From positions 8,246,001-8,310,000 of the forward strand of contig NZ_CP107903.1 of the NCBI RefSeq assembly GCF_036013955.1: DNA of 64,000 nt, read 5' to 3'. The position numbers and the translations under genes are program-made. Source of the stretch: Streptomyces sp. NBC_00459. GTDB lineage: Bacteria; Actinomycetota; Actinomycetes; Streptomycetales; Streptomycetaceae. This document shows positions 18,055 through 27,346 of the stretch, in pieces. The notes below the pieces were generated by a model, which saw nothing but the letters and a program-made list of their open reading frames with translations, was not told the origin of the DNA and did not search any database. The stretch's first letter is position 1, and each line of letters begins with the position of its first letter.

Positions 18055-19335
18055 TCAGTTCACCCCCTGTCGCCGGGCGATCTGCTTGGCCTGGTCGACC
18101 GCGTCGTTCCAGGCGGCGTCGGGCTTCTTGCCCTTGGCCTCGATGCTGGTCAGCTCGGCCATGAAGGGAGCCATGACCGCGGAGTCGGCGGGTGCCTCGT
18201 AGCTCACGGGGATGCTCTCGGCGGCCGGGCCGAAGACCTCGATGATCTTCTGTCCGCCGAAGAAGGCGTCGGGGCCCGTCATGGCCGGCATCGCGTACGT
18301 GGCCGGGGAGGCGGGGAAGATGGCGGCGTCGGTGAAGCTCTTGGCGTTGTTGTCCGGGCTGAGGATCCAGCTGATGATCTTGAATGCCTCTTCGGGGTTC
18401 CGGCACTGCTTGGGCAGCGTCAGATAGGAGCCGCCCTGGTTGGCCGGCCCGCCCGGCGTCGCGCAGACCCGCCAGTCGCCCTTGGTGCCCGGGGCCGCCG
18501 ACTCGATGTCCAGGGCGTGCCAGGCGGCGCCGAGTTCGGTGGTCAGGCTCTTGCCGACGGCGGCGTTCCAGCTCTGGTCGTTGATCTTGGCGTCGAGGCC
18601 GAGCGTGTAGGCGCGGACCGCCGTGTCCCACGCGGCGCGGATGTGGTCCTGGTCGCCGATGAAGTGGTTGTCCTGGTCGATGAACCGCTTGGTGCCCTGG
18701 CCGACCGCGATGTTGAACACCGAGCCCATGTTGTTGACCAGGAAGGTGCCGGGCAGCGCCTTCTTCAGCTCGGAGCCGAGCGCGAAGTAGTCGTCCCAGG
18801 TCTTGGCCTCGGCCGCGACCTTGGCCGGGTCGCTGGGCAGCCCGGCCTTGTCGAACTGGTCCGCGCGGTAGAAGAGCGCCGTGGGACCGATGTCGATCGG
18901 GAACCCGATCTGCTTCCCGTCCTTGGTCTGGGCGAGCTTGGTCTTCCATGCCAGGTACTGGGACGAGAGCTTCTTGAAGCCGAGGTCGTTCAGGTCGAGG
19001 AAGCGGTCGGCGTTGGGCAGGAAGGAGGCGATGTCCTCCCCCTTGATGCCGGTGATGTCGGGGACCGAGGAGCCGCCCGCCGCGAGGGTGGTGGTGAGCT
19101 TCTGCTTGAAGTCGCCGCCGATGGAGGCGGAGGTCAGCTTGATCGTGCTGCTGAAGTGCGTCTTGGCCTCGCCGACCACCTTGTCGCTGAGGGCGCCGCC
19201 CCAGTACCACATGGTGAGGTTCTTGCCGTTCTTGGTACCGCCGGATCCCGAGTCGCCGCCACAGGCGACGGTCAGGCCGGAGGCAGCCGCGGTGAGCGCG
19301 GCGGCCTGGAGGAAGCCTCTACGAGAAAGGTCCAC
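18055..19335 (-). CDS. Extracellular sugar-binding lipoprotein of an ABC importer
   Basis: 426 residues. The N-terminus LSRRGFLQAAAL is a twin-arginine signal and GLTVAC at about 20-25 is a lipobox, so this is a Tat-exported lipoprotein, common in Streptomyces. The rest fits family 1 solute-binding proteins (LTMWYWGG, FPIDIGPTALFYRAD, WILSPDNNAKSF, FPASPATYA). It captures the oligosaccharide and hands it to the two permeases encoded next. It lies 56 bp after the sugar kinase gene. Confidence 0.85.
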   Translation of the reverse strand: MDLSRRGFLQAAALTAAASGLTVACGGDSGSGGTKNGKNLTMWYWGGALSDKVVGEAKTHFSSTIKLTSASIGGDFKQKLTTTLAAGGSSVPDITGIKGEDIASFLPNADRFLDLNDLGFKKLSSQYLAWKTKLAQTKDGKQIGFPIDIGPTALFYRADQFDKAGLPSDPAKVAAEAKTWDDYFALGSELKKALPGTFLVNNMGSVFNIAVGQGTKRFIDQDNHFIGDQDHIRAAWDTAVRAYTLGLDAKINDQSWNAAVGKSLTTELGAAWHALDIESAAPGTKGDWRVCATPGGPANQGGSYLTLPKQCRNPEEAFKIISWILSPDNNAKSFTDAAIFPASPATYAMPAMTGPDAFFGGQKIIEVFGPAAESIPVSYEAPADSAVMAPFMAELTSIEAKGKKPDAAWNDAVDQAKQIARRQGVN

Positions 19336-19391
19336 GAGTCACTCCTGTTTGTTCCTGTTCGTGGTACTGAGGGGCGTTTTTACTGGGAGGA

Positions 19392-20411
19392 TCAGGGCGG
19401 CGGTGCGGGCGGGGTGACCGGGGCGTGGTGCACCGGCGGGCCGACGTCCGCCGGGATGCGGTCCGCGAGGAAGCCGTATGCCTGCTTCAGGCCGGGGTCG
19501 GTCAGCGAGCGCCACCAGTGGTCCACGCCGTACCAGCCGGGGGCGGCGAGAGCACCGCTGTGGTGCCGCACCGACAGGCCTGCGGCCAGGACGGCGAACC
19601 GCAGCCGTTCCGCCAGCGGCCAGCCGCCGAGGGAGGCGGCGACGAAGCTCGCGCCGAACACGTCCCCGGCACCCGTGGTGTCGAGGACGTCGGTGTCGAG
19701 GGCGGGGACCTCGGCGTACTCACCGGTCGTCTGGTCGACGCCGGCCGCGCCGGCCCCGCCCCGCGTGACCACCGCGACCGGTACCAGCTCGGAAAGCGTG
19801 CCGAGCGCGGCGACCGCGCTGTCGGTACGGGTGTACGCCATCGCCTCGGTCTCGTTGGGGAGGAAGGCGTGGCACAGGGCGAGCTGGTCGAGCAGGTCGG
19901 AGGACCACACCTGGGTGGGGTCCCAGCCGACGTCCGCGTAGATCTGCGTGCCGTTCGCCGCCGCCTTGGCCAGCCATCGGTGGGGCTCGGCCTCCAGGTG
20001 GACGAGGGCGGTGCGTGCCTCGGGCGGGTCGCCCAGCAGGACGTCCTGGGAGTACGGCGGCGGCTGCCCGTGGGTGATCAGGGCGCGGTCGTCGTCGTAG
20101 GCGAGCGAGACGGTGACGGGGGTGTGCCAGTCGTCCGCGGTGCGCGAGAGCGAGAGGTCGACGCCCTCCTGGCCGGCGAGGACGTCGCGGCAGTGGGTGC
20201 CGTACGCGTCGTCGCCGAAGACCGTGGCCAGGGAGGTCCTCAGACCGAACCGGGAGGCGGCCACCGCGAGGTTCGCGATCCCGCCGGGGCTGGTGCCCAT
20301 CCCCGACGTCCAGATCTCCTCGCCGGGCGTCGGGGGCTTGCCCAGGCCGGTGAGGACGAGGTCGAAGAAGAGCAGCCCGGTCAGCAGCACATCGGGCCGT
20401 TCGTCGTCCAC
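19392..20411 (-). CDS. PfkB-family carbohydrate kinase
   Basis: 339 residues of the ribokinase fold. PGGIANLAVAASRFG near residue 42 is the first PfkB signature, and DTTGAGDVFGASFV near 245 is the second, with the anion hole and catalytic Asp. The last 15 residues are Pro-rich. It starts at GTG 20411, at the head of the minus-strand importer operon and divergent from the DeoR regulator. It probably phosphorylates a monosaccharide released in the cytoplasm. Confidence 0.8.
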   Translation of the reverse strand: MDDERPDVLLTGLLFFDLVLTGLGKPPTPGEEIWTSGMGTSPGGIANLAVAASRFGLRTSLATVFGDDAYGTHCRDVLAGQEGVDLSLSRTADDWHTPVTVSLAYDDDRALITHGQPPPYSQDVLLGDPPEARTALVHLEAEPHRWLAKAAANGTQIYADVGWDPTQVWSSDLLDQLALCHAFLPNETEAMAYTRTDSAVAALGTLSELVPVAVVTRGGAGAAGVDQTTGEYAEVPALDTDVLDTTGAGDVFGASFVAASLGGWPLAERLRFAVLAAGLSVRHHSGALAAPGWYGVDHWWRSLTDPGLKQAYGFLADRIPADVGPPVHHAPVTPPAPPP

Positions 20412-20422
20412 GCGTGCATCCT

Positions 20423-20447
20423 CTCGTCAAAACTCGTCATTTGATGA
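20423..20447. promoter_or_regulatory. Candidate DeoR operator in the divergent kinase-DeoR intergenic region
   Basis: Two direct copies of CTCGTCA (20423-20429 and 20433-20439) are followed by an inverted TGATGA (20442-20447). They lie immediately upstream of the kinase GTG and 70 bp from the DeoR start. DeoR proteins often bind short repeated sites of this kind. The site could control both divergent units. Confidence 0.45.
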
Positions 20448-20516
20448 CCGGAATCGTGCGCGTCTTCGGAAGATTTGGCAAGAGTCGAGCAGAAGCAAGC
20501 ATAGAAATGACTGAAG

Positions 20517-21302
20517 ATGACGAGTACTGTTCGTCGCGTGCTGGCAGAACGACGACATCAACTCATCCTGCGGGCCCTGCGCTCGGGCGGCCCCGCAGCC
20601 GTGACCGATCTCTCCGAGCAACTGGGGGTGAGCCCCGCCACCGTCCGGCGCGACCTGGTCAGACTGGAGGAGGAGGGCCTGCTCACACGTGTACACGGCG
20701 GCGCCGTGGTGGAGGAGGGCGACCAGCCCTTCGCCGAGGTCGCCGAGGTGCGCGTGGCCGAGAAGGACGCGATAGCCGCCAGGGCCGCCTCGCTCGTCGA
20801 GGACGGCCAGTCGGTGCTGCTCGACATCGGCACCACCGCCTACCGGCTGGCCCGGCAACTGCACGGCCGCCGGCTCACCGTGATCACCAGCAACCTGGTG
20901 GTCTTCGAGGAGCTGGTGGACGACGAGGGCATCGAACTGGTGCTCCTCGGCGGCATGGTCAGGCGCGAGTACCGCTCCCTGGTCGGCTTCCTCACCGAGG
21001 ACAATCTGCGTCAGCTGCACGCCGACTGGGTCTTCCTGGGCACCAGCGGCGTCCGGCCCGGCGGCCAGGTGATGGACACCACGGTCGTCGAGGTGCCGGT
21101 CAAGCGAGCCATGATCAAGGCCGCCGACCGGGTCGTCCTGCTCGCCGACCGTGCCAAGTTCCCCGGCACGGGCATGGCCAAGGTCTGCGGCCCGGACGAG
21201 CTGGACATGGTGGTGACGAACGCGCCGGTGGACCCGGCGACGCAGTCCTCTCTGCAGGAGGCCGGGGTGCAGGTCATCACGGCAGGAAAGGTGCAACCTT
21301 GA
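20517..21302 (+). CDS. DeoR-family sugar-responsive transcriptional regulator
   Basis: 261 residues. The N-terminal DeoR helix-turn-helix is clear (ERRHQLILRALR, then LSEQLGVSPATVRRDL near residue 35 and RVHGGAV). A DeoRC sensor domain follows with DIGTTAYRLA, ITSNLVVFEEL and VFLGTSGV. Such domains sense phosphorylated sugars, which fits the adjacent kinase and GH4 genes. Its stop overlaps the GH4 TTG start, so the regulator and the two glycosidases form one transcript. Confidence 0.85.
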   Translation: MTSTVRRVLAERRHQLILRALRSGGPAAVTDLSEQLGVSPATVRRDLVRLEEEGLLTRVHGGAVVEEGDQPFAEVAEVRVAEKDAIAARAASLVEDGQSVLLDIGTTAYRLARQLHGRRLTVITSNLVVFEELVDDEGIELVLLGGMVRREYRSLVGFLTEDNLRQLHADWVFLGTSGVRPGGQVMDTTVVEVPVKRAMIKAADRVVLLADRAKFPGTGMAKVCGPDELDMVVTNAPVDPATQSSLQEAGVQVITAGKVQP

Positions 21303-22636
21303 AGCTGACGATTCTGGGCGGCGGCGGATTCCGCGTGCCGCTCGTGTACGGGGCGCTCCTGGGCGACCACGCCGAGGGCCGGGTGACGCGTGTCGTCCTG
21401 CACGACCTGGACGCGGGCCGCCTCTCGGCGGTCACCCGGGTCCTGGCCGAGCAGGCGGCGGGAGTGCCCGACGCCCCCGAGGTGAGCGCCACGACCGACC
21501 TCGACGAGGCGCTCACCGGCGCCGACTTCGTCTTCTCCGCGATCCGTGTCGGCGGCCTGGAGGGCCGGGCGAACGACGAGAAGGTGGCGCTGGACGAGGG
21601 TGTCCTCGGCCAGGAGACGGTCGGCGCGGGCGGCATCGCCTACGGCCTGCGCACGGTTCCGGTGGCCGAGGACATCGCGCGTCGCGTCGCGCGGGTCGCC
21701 CCCGACGCCTGGGTCATCAACTTCACCAACCCGGCGGGCCTGGTCACCGAGGCCATGTCCCGCCACCTCGGCGACCGCGTCATCGGCATCTGCGACTCCC
21801 CGGTGGGCCTCGGCCGCCGTATCGCCCGGGTGCTCGGCGCCAACCCCGGTGAGGCGTGGATCGACTACGTCGGCCTCAACCACCTGGGCTGGGTGCGCGG
21901 CCTCAGGATCAACGGCCGCGACGAACTCCCGCGGCTGCTCGCCGACCCCGACCTCCTCGGCTCCTTCGAGGAGGGCAAGCTCTTCGGCACGGACTGGCTC
22001 CAGTCCCTGGGCGCCATCCCGAACGAGTACCTGCACTACTACTACTTCAACCGCGAGGCCGTACGCGCCTACAGCGAGGCCGAGAAGACCCGCGGCGCCT
22101 TCCTGCGCGACCAGCAGGCCGGTTTCTACGACGAGATGAAGCGCCCGGACGCCGCCGCCCTCACCGCCTGGGACCGTACCCGCGCCGAGCGCGAGGCGAC
22201 CTACATGGCCGAGGCCCGCGAGACGGCGGGCGCGGGCGAGCGGGACGCCGACGACCTGTCCGGGGGCTACGAGAAGGTCGCCCTCGCGCTGATGCGGGCC
22301 ATCGCCCGCGACGAGCGCACCACCCTGATCCTCAACGTCCGCAACCGCGGGACGCTCTCGGTGCTCGACGCCGAGGCCGTCATCGAGGTGCCCTGCCTGG
22401 TCGACGCCAACGGCGCCCACCCCGTCACCGTCGACCCGCTGCCCGACCACGCCTCCGGCCTGGTCTGCTCGGTCAAGGCGGTCGAGCGCGAGGTGCTCGC
22501 CGCCGCCGAGTCCGGCTCCCGTACGACGGCGGTCAAGGCGTTCGCCCTGCACCCGCTCGTCGACTCCGTGAACGTGGCCCGCAGACTGGTCGATGGATAC
22601 ACCGCGGTCCATCCTGGTCTCGCGTACCTTAAGTAA
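21299..22636 (+). CDS. Glycoside hydrolase family 4 (NAD- and Mn-dependent)
   Basis: 445 residues. The N-terminal Rossmann signature LGGGGFRVPLVYGAL starts almost at once, followed by INFTNPAGLVTEA, the metal-binding ICDSPVG and GLNHLGWV, all typical of GH4. These enzymes oxidise C3 transiently and often act on 6-phospho-glycosides. A TTG start at 21299 overlaps the DeoR stop (TTGA) with GGAAAGG upstream, so translation is coupled. The 6-phospho-alpha or beta specificity cannot be set by eye; a kinase in the divergent operon makes a phosphorylated substrate reasonable. Confidence 0.83.
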   Translation: MKLTILGGGGFRVPLVYGALLGDHAEGRVTRVVLHDLDAGRLSAVTRVLAEQAAGVPDAPEVSATTDLDEALTGADFVFSAIRVGGLEGRANDEKVALDEGVLGQETVGAGGIAYGLRTVPVAEDIARRVARVAPDAWVINFTNPAGLVTEAMSRHLGDRVIGICDSPVGLGRRIARVLGANPGEAWIDYVGLNHLGWVRGLRINGRDELPRLLADPDLLGSFEEGKLFGTDWLQSLGAIPNEYLHYYYFNREAVRAYSEAEKTRGAFLRDQQAGFYDEMKRPDAAALTAWDRTRAEREATYMAEARETAGAGERDADDLSGGYEKVALALMRAIARDERTTLILNVRNRGTLSVLDAEAVIEVPCLVDANGAHPVTVDPLPDHASGLVCSVKAVEREVLAAAESGSRTTAVKAFALHPLVDSVNVARRLVDGYTAVHPGLAYLK

Positions 22637-22640
22637 GCGC

Positions 22641-22676
22641 TTTCCCGCTCACATCTGGTCTGCTCGAATCTGGTCT
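22641..22676. promoter_or_regulatory. AAGCGCTT palindrome and TCTGGTCTG direct repeats before the mannosidase gene
   Basis: The 51-bp gap holds the palindrome AAGCGCTT (22642-22649), the half-site pattern of LacI-type regulators, and two copies of TCTGGTCTG about 16 bp apart. No regulator of that type is encoded nearby. The sites could add carbon control to the mannosidase gene; the call rests only on pattern. Confidence 0.35.
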
Positions 22677-22687
22677 GGAGACTTCTC

Positions 22688-25600
22688 ATGCACGACGAAC
22701 GCCGGCGGATCGAGGAGCGCGTCCAGCGTCTCCACGACCAGCGGATCAAGGCGGCGATCTACGCGGCCACGGTTCCCTTGGAGGTCGAGGCCTGGCAGGC
22801 GCCGGGCGAGCCGGTCTCCTTCGAGGAGGCGGCGGCGGCGTCGTACACGCCCTTCGCCATGGACACCCTCTGGGGTCCGCCCTGGGGCACCACCTGGTTC
22901 CGGATGCGCGGACAGGTGCCCGCCGAGTGGGCCGGCCGGCGCGTCGAGGCGGTCATCGACCTCGGTTTCGTCGGCGACTGGCCCGGCAACCAGGCCGAGG
23001 CCCTGGTCCACCTCACCGACGGCACCCCGCTGAAGGCGGTCAACCCGCTCAACCAGTACGTGCCGATCGTCAACCCCGCCACGGGCGGCGAGGAGATCGA
23101 CTACCTCGTCGAGGCGGCCTCCAACCCGGACATCCTCGCCGCCAACTTCTCCAAGATCACCCCCATGGGTGACATCCTCACCGCCGGCGACAAGCCGATC
23201 TACACCTTCCAGCGCGCCGACCTCGCCATCCTCGACGAGGAGGTCTTCCACCTCGACCTCGACGTCCAGGTGCTGCGCGAGCTGATGCTGGAGCTGGGCG
23301 AGCACGACCCGCGCCGCCACGAGATCACGCACGCCCTGGACCGCGCCCTGGACCTGCTGGACCTGGACGACGTGGCCGGTTCGGCGGCGGCGGTACGGGC
23401 GGCCCTGGCGCCCACGCTGGCCAAGCCGGCCAACGCCAGCGCCCACAAGATCTCGGGCGTCGGCCACGCGCACATCGACTCGGCGTGGCTGTGGCCGATC
23501 CGCGAGACCAAGCGCAAGACGTCCCGCACCTTCTCCAACGTGACCTCGCTGGCCGACGAGTACGAGGACTTCGTCTTCGCCTGCTCGCAGGCCCAGCAGT
23601 ACGAGTGGGTGCGCGACAACTACCCCAAGGTCTGGGCCCGTATCCAGGAGTCCGTGAAGAAGGGCCAGTGGGCGCCGGTCGGCGGCATGTGGGTCGAGGC
23701 CGACGGCAACCTGCCCGGCGGCGAGGCCATGGCCCGCCAGCTCATCCACGGCAAGCGGTTCTTCATCGAGCACTTCGGCGTCGAGACCAAGGGAGTGTGG
23801 CTGCCGGACTCGTTCGGCTACACCGCCGCCTACCCGCAGCTCGCCAAGCTGGCCGGCAACGACTGGTTCCTCACCCAGAAGATCTCCTGGAACCAGACCA
23901 ACAAGTTCCCCCACCACACCTTCTGGTGGGAGGGCATCGACGGCACCCGCATCTTCACGCACTTCCCGCCGGTCGACACCTACAACGCCCGCTTCAGCGG
24001 TGAGGAGATGTCCCGCGCGACGCGCAACTACCAGGAGAAGGGCGTCGCCAACCGCTCGCTGGCCCCCTTCGGCTGGGGCGACGGCGGCGGTGGCCCCACC
24101 CGCGAGATCATGGAACGGGCGCGCAGGCTCGCCGACCTGGAGGGCTCGGCGACGGTCGAGATCGAGCACCCCGACGAGTTCTTCGCCAAGGCCCGCGAGG
24201 AGTACCCCGACGCCCCGGTCTGGGTCGGCGAACTGTACCTGGAGCTGCACCGGGCCACGTACACCTCCCAGGCCCGCACGAAGCAGGGCAACCGGCGCAG
24301 CGAACACAGGCTGCGCGAGGCCGAGTTGTGGGCGACGACGGCCGCACTGCACGCGCCGGGCTACGCGTATCCGTACGAGCACCTGGACCGCCTCTGGAAG
24401 ACGGTCCTGCTGCACCAGTTCCACGACATCCTGCCGGGCTCGTCCATCGCCTGGGTGCACCGTGAGGCGGAGGCCGAATACGCCCGCGTGGCCGAGGAGT
24501 TGGAGGCGATCACCGCCGAGGCGGTGGCCGCGCTCGGCGGCGGTGAGTCCCGCGCCTTCAACACCAGCCCGTACGACCGGTCCGAGGTCGTCCGCACCTC
24601 GACGGGCGTCCCGATGTACGTGGAGGTCCCGGCGAGCGGCAGCGCCCCGCTGGCCGTCGCCGAACCTCCGCAGCCGGTGACGATCTCCGACGGGCGGATC
24701 CTCGACAACGGCCTGGTACGCGTGGAGTTGGCCGAGGACGGCACGCTGGCCTCGGTCCGCGACCTGAAGGCGAACCGCGAAGTCCTCGCCGACAAGGGCA
24801 ACTTGCTTCGCCTGCACACCGACCTCCCGAACTACTGGGACGCCTGGGACATCGACAAGCACTACCAGAACCGCTACACGGACCTGCTGGAGACGTCCTC
24901 CGTCACGGTGACCGACGAGGACCCGCTCCTGGGCGCCATCCGCGTGGAGCGCGAGTTCGGCAAGGGCTCGAAGATCGTCCAGACGATCACCGTGCGGGCC
25001 GGGAGCCCCCGGATCGACTTCGAGACGGAGATCGACTGGCACGAGGCCGAGAAGATCCTCAAGGCCGCCTTCCCGGTGGACATCCGCGCGGCCCACTCCA
25101 GCGCGGAGATCCAGTTCGGCCACGTCCAGCGGCCCACGCACACCAACACCACCTGGGAGTCGGCCCGCTTCGAGGTCTCCGGCCACCGCTGGGTGCACCT
25201 CGCCGAGCCCGGCTACGGCGTCGCGGTCCTCAACGACTCGACGTACGGCCACGACGTCTCCCGCACGGTCCGCGAGGACGGCGGCACGACGACCACGGTC
25301 CGGCTGTCCCTGGTGCGCGCCCCGCGCATCCCCGACCCCGGCGCCGACCAGGGCAAACACCGGTTCACGTACTCGCTGCTGCCCGGTGCGAGCATCGAGG
25401 ACGCGGTCGCCGAGGGCTACTCCCTCAACCTGCCGCTGCGTGTCGCGGACGCCGCGGGCGCCCCGGAGCCGGTCGTGTGGGCGGACGGCGACGGTGTGAC
25501 GATCGAGGCGGTGAAGCTCGCCGACGACGCGTCCGGCGACGTCGTCGTGCGCCTCTACGAGTCGCGCGGCGGCCGGGCGGAGGGCGCGCTGTGCACCGGG

Positions 25601-25732
25601 TTCCCGCTGGCGGGCGCCAGGATCACCGACCTGCTGGAGCGTCCGCTGTCCGAGGCGCGGACGGACGGTGACTCGGTGCCGGTGACACTGCGGCCGTTCG
25701 AGGTGCAGACGCTGCGGCTGACGCGCGGCTGA
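22688..25732 (+). CDS. Alpha-mannosidase, glycoside hydrolase family 38
   Basis: 1014 residues without a signal peptide, the usual size for cytoplasmic GH38. GVGHAHIDSAWLWPIRET near residue 258 begins the catalytic domain and supplies zinc-binding His and Asp, and WLPDSFGY near 371 carries the nucleophile Asp. LHQFHDILPGSS near 580 is the third family hallmark, followed by the C-terminal beta domains. It would trim alpha-mannosides brought in by the neighbouring ABC importer. It ends the plus-strand unit, just before a strong terminator. Confidence 0.88.
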   Translation: MHDERRRIEERVQRLHDQRIKAAIYAATVPLEVEAWQAPGEPVSFEEAAAASYTPFAMDTLWGPPWGTTWFRMRGQVPAEWAGRRVEAVIDLGFVGDWPGNQAEALVHLTDGTPLKAVNPLNQYVPIVNPATGGEEIDYLVEAASNPDILAANFSKITPMGDILTAGDKPIYTFQRADLAILDEEVFHLDLDVQVLRELMLELGEHDPRRHEITHALDRALDLLDLDDVAGSAAAVRAALAPTLAKPANASAHKISGVGHAHIDSAWLWPIRETKRKTSRTFSNVTSLADEYEDFVFACSQAQQYEWVRDNYPKVWARIQESVKKGQWAPVGGMWVEADGNLPGGEAMARQLIHGKRFFIEHFGVETKGVWLPDSFGYTAAYPQLAKLAGNDWFLTQKISWNQTNKFPHHTFWWEGIDGTRIFTHFPPVDTYNARFSGEEMSRATRNYQEKGVANRSLAPFGWGDGGGGPTREIMERARRLADLEGSATVEIEHPDEFFAKAREEYPDAPVWVGELYLELHRATYTSQARTKQGNRRSEHRLREAELWATTAALHAPGYAYPYEHLDRLWKTVLLHQFHDILPGSSIAWVHREAEAEYARVAEELEAITAEAVAALGGGESRAFNTSPYDRSEVVRTSTGVPMYVEVPASGSAPLAVAEPPQPVTISDGRILDNGLVRVELAEDGTLASVRDLKANREVLADKGNLLRLHTDLPNYWDAWDIDKHYQNRYTDLLETSSVTVTDEDPLLGAIRVEREFGKGSKIVQTITVRAGSPRIDFETEIDWHEAEKILKAAFPVDIRAAHSSAEIQFGHVQRPTHTNTTWESARFEVSGHRWVHLAEPGYGVAVLNDSTYGHDVSRTVREDGGTTTTVRLSLVRAPRIPDPGADQGKHRFTYSLLPGASIEDAVAEGYSLNLPLRVADAAGAPEPVVWADGDGVTIEAVKLADDASGDVVVRLYESRGGRAEGALCTGFPLAGARITDLLERPLSEARTDGDSVPVTLRPFEVQTLRLTRG

Positions 25733-25737
25733 CGGAC

Positions 25738-25775
25738 GACGATGGGGCCCGGCCGAACGGCCGGGCCCCATCGTC
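25738..25775 (+). terminator. Strong hairpin terminator after the mannosidase gene
   Basis: A 17-bp perfect inverted repeat (25738-25754 and 25759-25775) with a GAAC tetraloop follows the GH38 stop by 5 bp. It has no U tract, as is usual in Streptomyces, and it also faces the convergent ATP-grasp gene. Confidence 0.85.
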
Positions 25776-25824
25776 ACGTGTTCGCCGGTGGCTCAGCCCG
25801 TGCAGCCGACCCCCGGGAAGAGGG

Positions 25825-26982
25825 TCATGCGGTGGCCGTCGCCGGGGCGCCCGCGGATGCCCCCGCCGCCGCTTCCGTGACCGGCTCCTCGACGGCTGCC
25901 GGCGCCGGTACGGCGGACAGCGTGGACGTGGGCGCCGGGACCTCGTCCGCGGGTGCCGACACCGTGCGTACCGGGCGCGGTGCGGAGATCACCGCGTAGT
26001 CCTGGCCGAGGAACGGCGGCACCAGGTCGCCCGGGTCCTCACCGAGCGCCAACTGCACTGCCGCCCAAGGGGCGTTGATACCGCACAGCGAGAGCTGGTG
26101 CAGACCGCCGGCCGGACGCGTGTTGACGTCCATCAGGACCGGCCGGTCCTCGTACATCCGGAACTGGATGTTGCTCAGGTGGTGCAGCCCGAAGCCCTCG
26201 GCGATGAGCCGCGCGGGCTCCAGCCAGGCCTCGTCGAGGGTGAAGCCGCGCCGTCGGCCGTTCTTGGTGCGGCCGATCGCCATCCGGATGCGCGAGTCGG
26301 GGCCGGTGAGGCAGTCGACGGACACCTCCGGCTGCTCCAGACGGGGCATCACCAGCCAGTCGACGTCCTCGTCGGTGTTCCGCAGCACGTCGAGGACCAT
26401 GTCCAACTGGACGTAGGGGGTGGGGAACCCGTTGAGGTGCGACATCGAGAAGGGGGCGCGCGTGATCACGCGGAATCCCACGCCGCCCGCGCCGGCCGCC
26501 GGCTTGAAGCACGCCTTGTGACCGTCGGCCTCCAACTGATCGACGGCGACGAGGAGTTCGTCGGCGCTGCGCACCCGCCACCACGGCGGCGTCGGAACAC
26601 CGACCGCCTCGACGGCCTGGTACGCGGTCGCCTTGTCCTGGAAGACGGCCACCGCCTCGGGCGTCGGCGCGAGGAGCTTGGTGCCGACGGCCTCGAAGTC
26701 CGCGCGGTGCTCGACGATCGCGTCCTGGTGCAGGCGCGGCACGAACACGTCGATCTCACGGCGGTCGCACTGGTCGAGCGCGTACTCCACGTACGCGGCG
26801 GGGGACAGGCCCTCGGGCTCCATGGCGGCGGTGTCGGCGGCGGCCAGGACGGGAGAGTCGGCGTCCCCGTGGGTGGCGTGGATCTCGACCGCGCGGTCGC
26901 TGGGATTTCTCCGCAGCTGTTCCACGAAGAACACGTTCTCCGCGTACGTGCGGTTGAGCCAGACGCGTACGCGAGAGACCAT
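25825..26982 (-). CDS. ATP-grasp ligase-like protein
   Basis: 385 residues. The ATG at 26982 follows AAAGGTGG; the in-frame extension to 27108 has no ribosome site. The ATP-grasp core spans about residues 110-310: FQDKATAYQAVEAVGVPTP, KPAAGAGGVGFRV (glycine-rich nucleotide loop), DWLVMPRLEQPEVSVDCL and metal-binding MDVNTRPAGG. The last 60 residues are an Ala/Pro/Thr/Val-rich tail. ATP-grasp enzymes join a carboxylate to an amine through an acyl phosphate, but the substrate is not apparent. It is flanked by a terminator and a divergent phosphoesterase gene. Confidence 0.75.
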   Translation of the reverse strand: MVSRVRVWLNRTYAENVFFVEQLRRNPSDRAVEIHATHGDADSPVLAAADTAAMEPEGLSPAAYVEYALDQCDRREIDVFVPRLHQDAIVEHRADFEAVGTKLLAPTPEAVAVFQDKATAYQAVEAVGVPTPPWWRVRSADELLVAVDQLEADGHKACFKPAAGAGGVGFRVITRAPFSMSHLNGFPTPYVQLDMVLDVLRNTDEDVDWLVMPRLEQPEVSVDCLTGPDSRIRMAIGRTKNGRRRGFTLDEAWLEPARLIAEGFGLHHLSNIQFRMYEDRPVLMDVNTRPAGGLHQLSLCGINAPWAAVQLALGEDPGDLVPPFLGQDYAVISAPRPVRTVSAPADEVPAPTSTLSAVPAPAAVEEPVTEAAAGASAGAPATATA

Positions 26983-27346
26983 GCAGGGCCACCTTTCAAG
27001 GTTCACGGGCACGGCGGAGCAAGGCCGAGCCCGGCCAGGGGAGAGTTGGGAACACGACAAGCCGCCCGGGTGCGAACCGGGTTTTGGCGGAAGTGTTGAG
27101 GCGATCATAAGGCTCCGCAGACCCTGTTCCTGCTACGCGCGTGTTACGGAATTGACAGCAGTACCCCGTGTGTTGTCTTGCGCACCCCCAGTGGCCGCCT
27201 GTAATGATCTTCGGCCCGCCCGGTGAGCTGCGCCGGAGGGGCGGAAGGAGGGCCGGGAGCCGTACTTGTCCGGCTGTCGGGGATGTGTTCTTGTTGGTCC
27301 GAACGTGCGCCCGCGAGGGCGGAGTTCGGACGCGGAAGGGGCTGGG

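Noticed and set aside
22649..25777. Very long antisense open frame (over 1000 codons) opposite the alpha-mannosidase
   Set aside because: It reflects GC-rich codon bias. The plus-strand frame has all GH38 motifs, while the antisense protein is low-complexity Val/Gly/Arg without motifs or a ribosome site.
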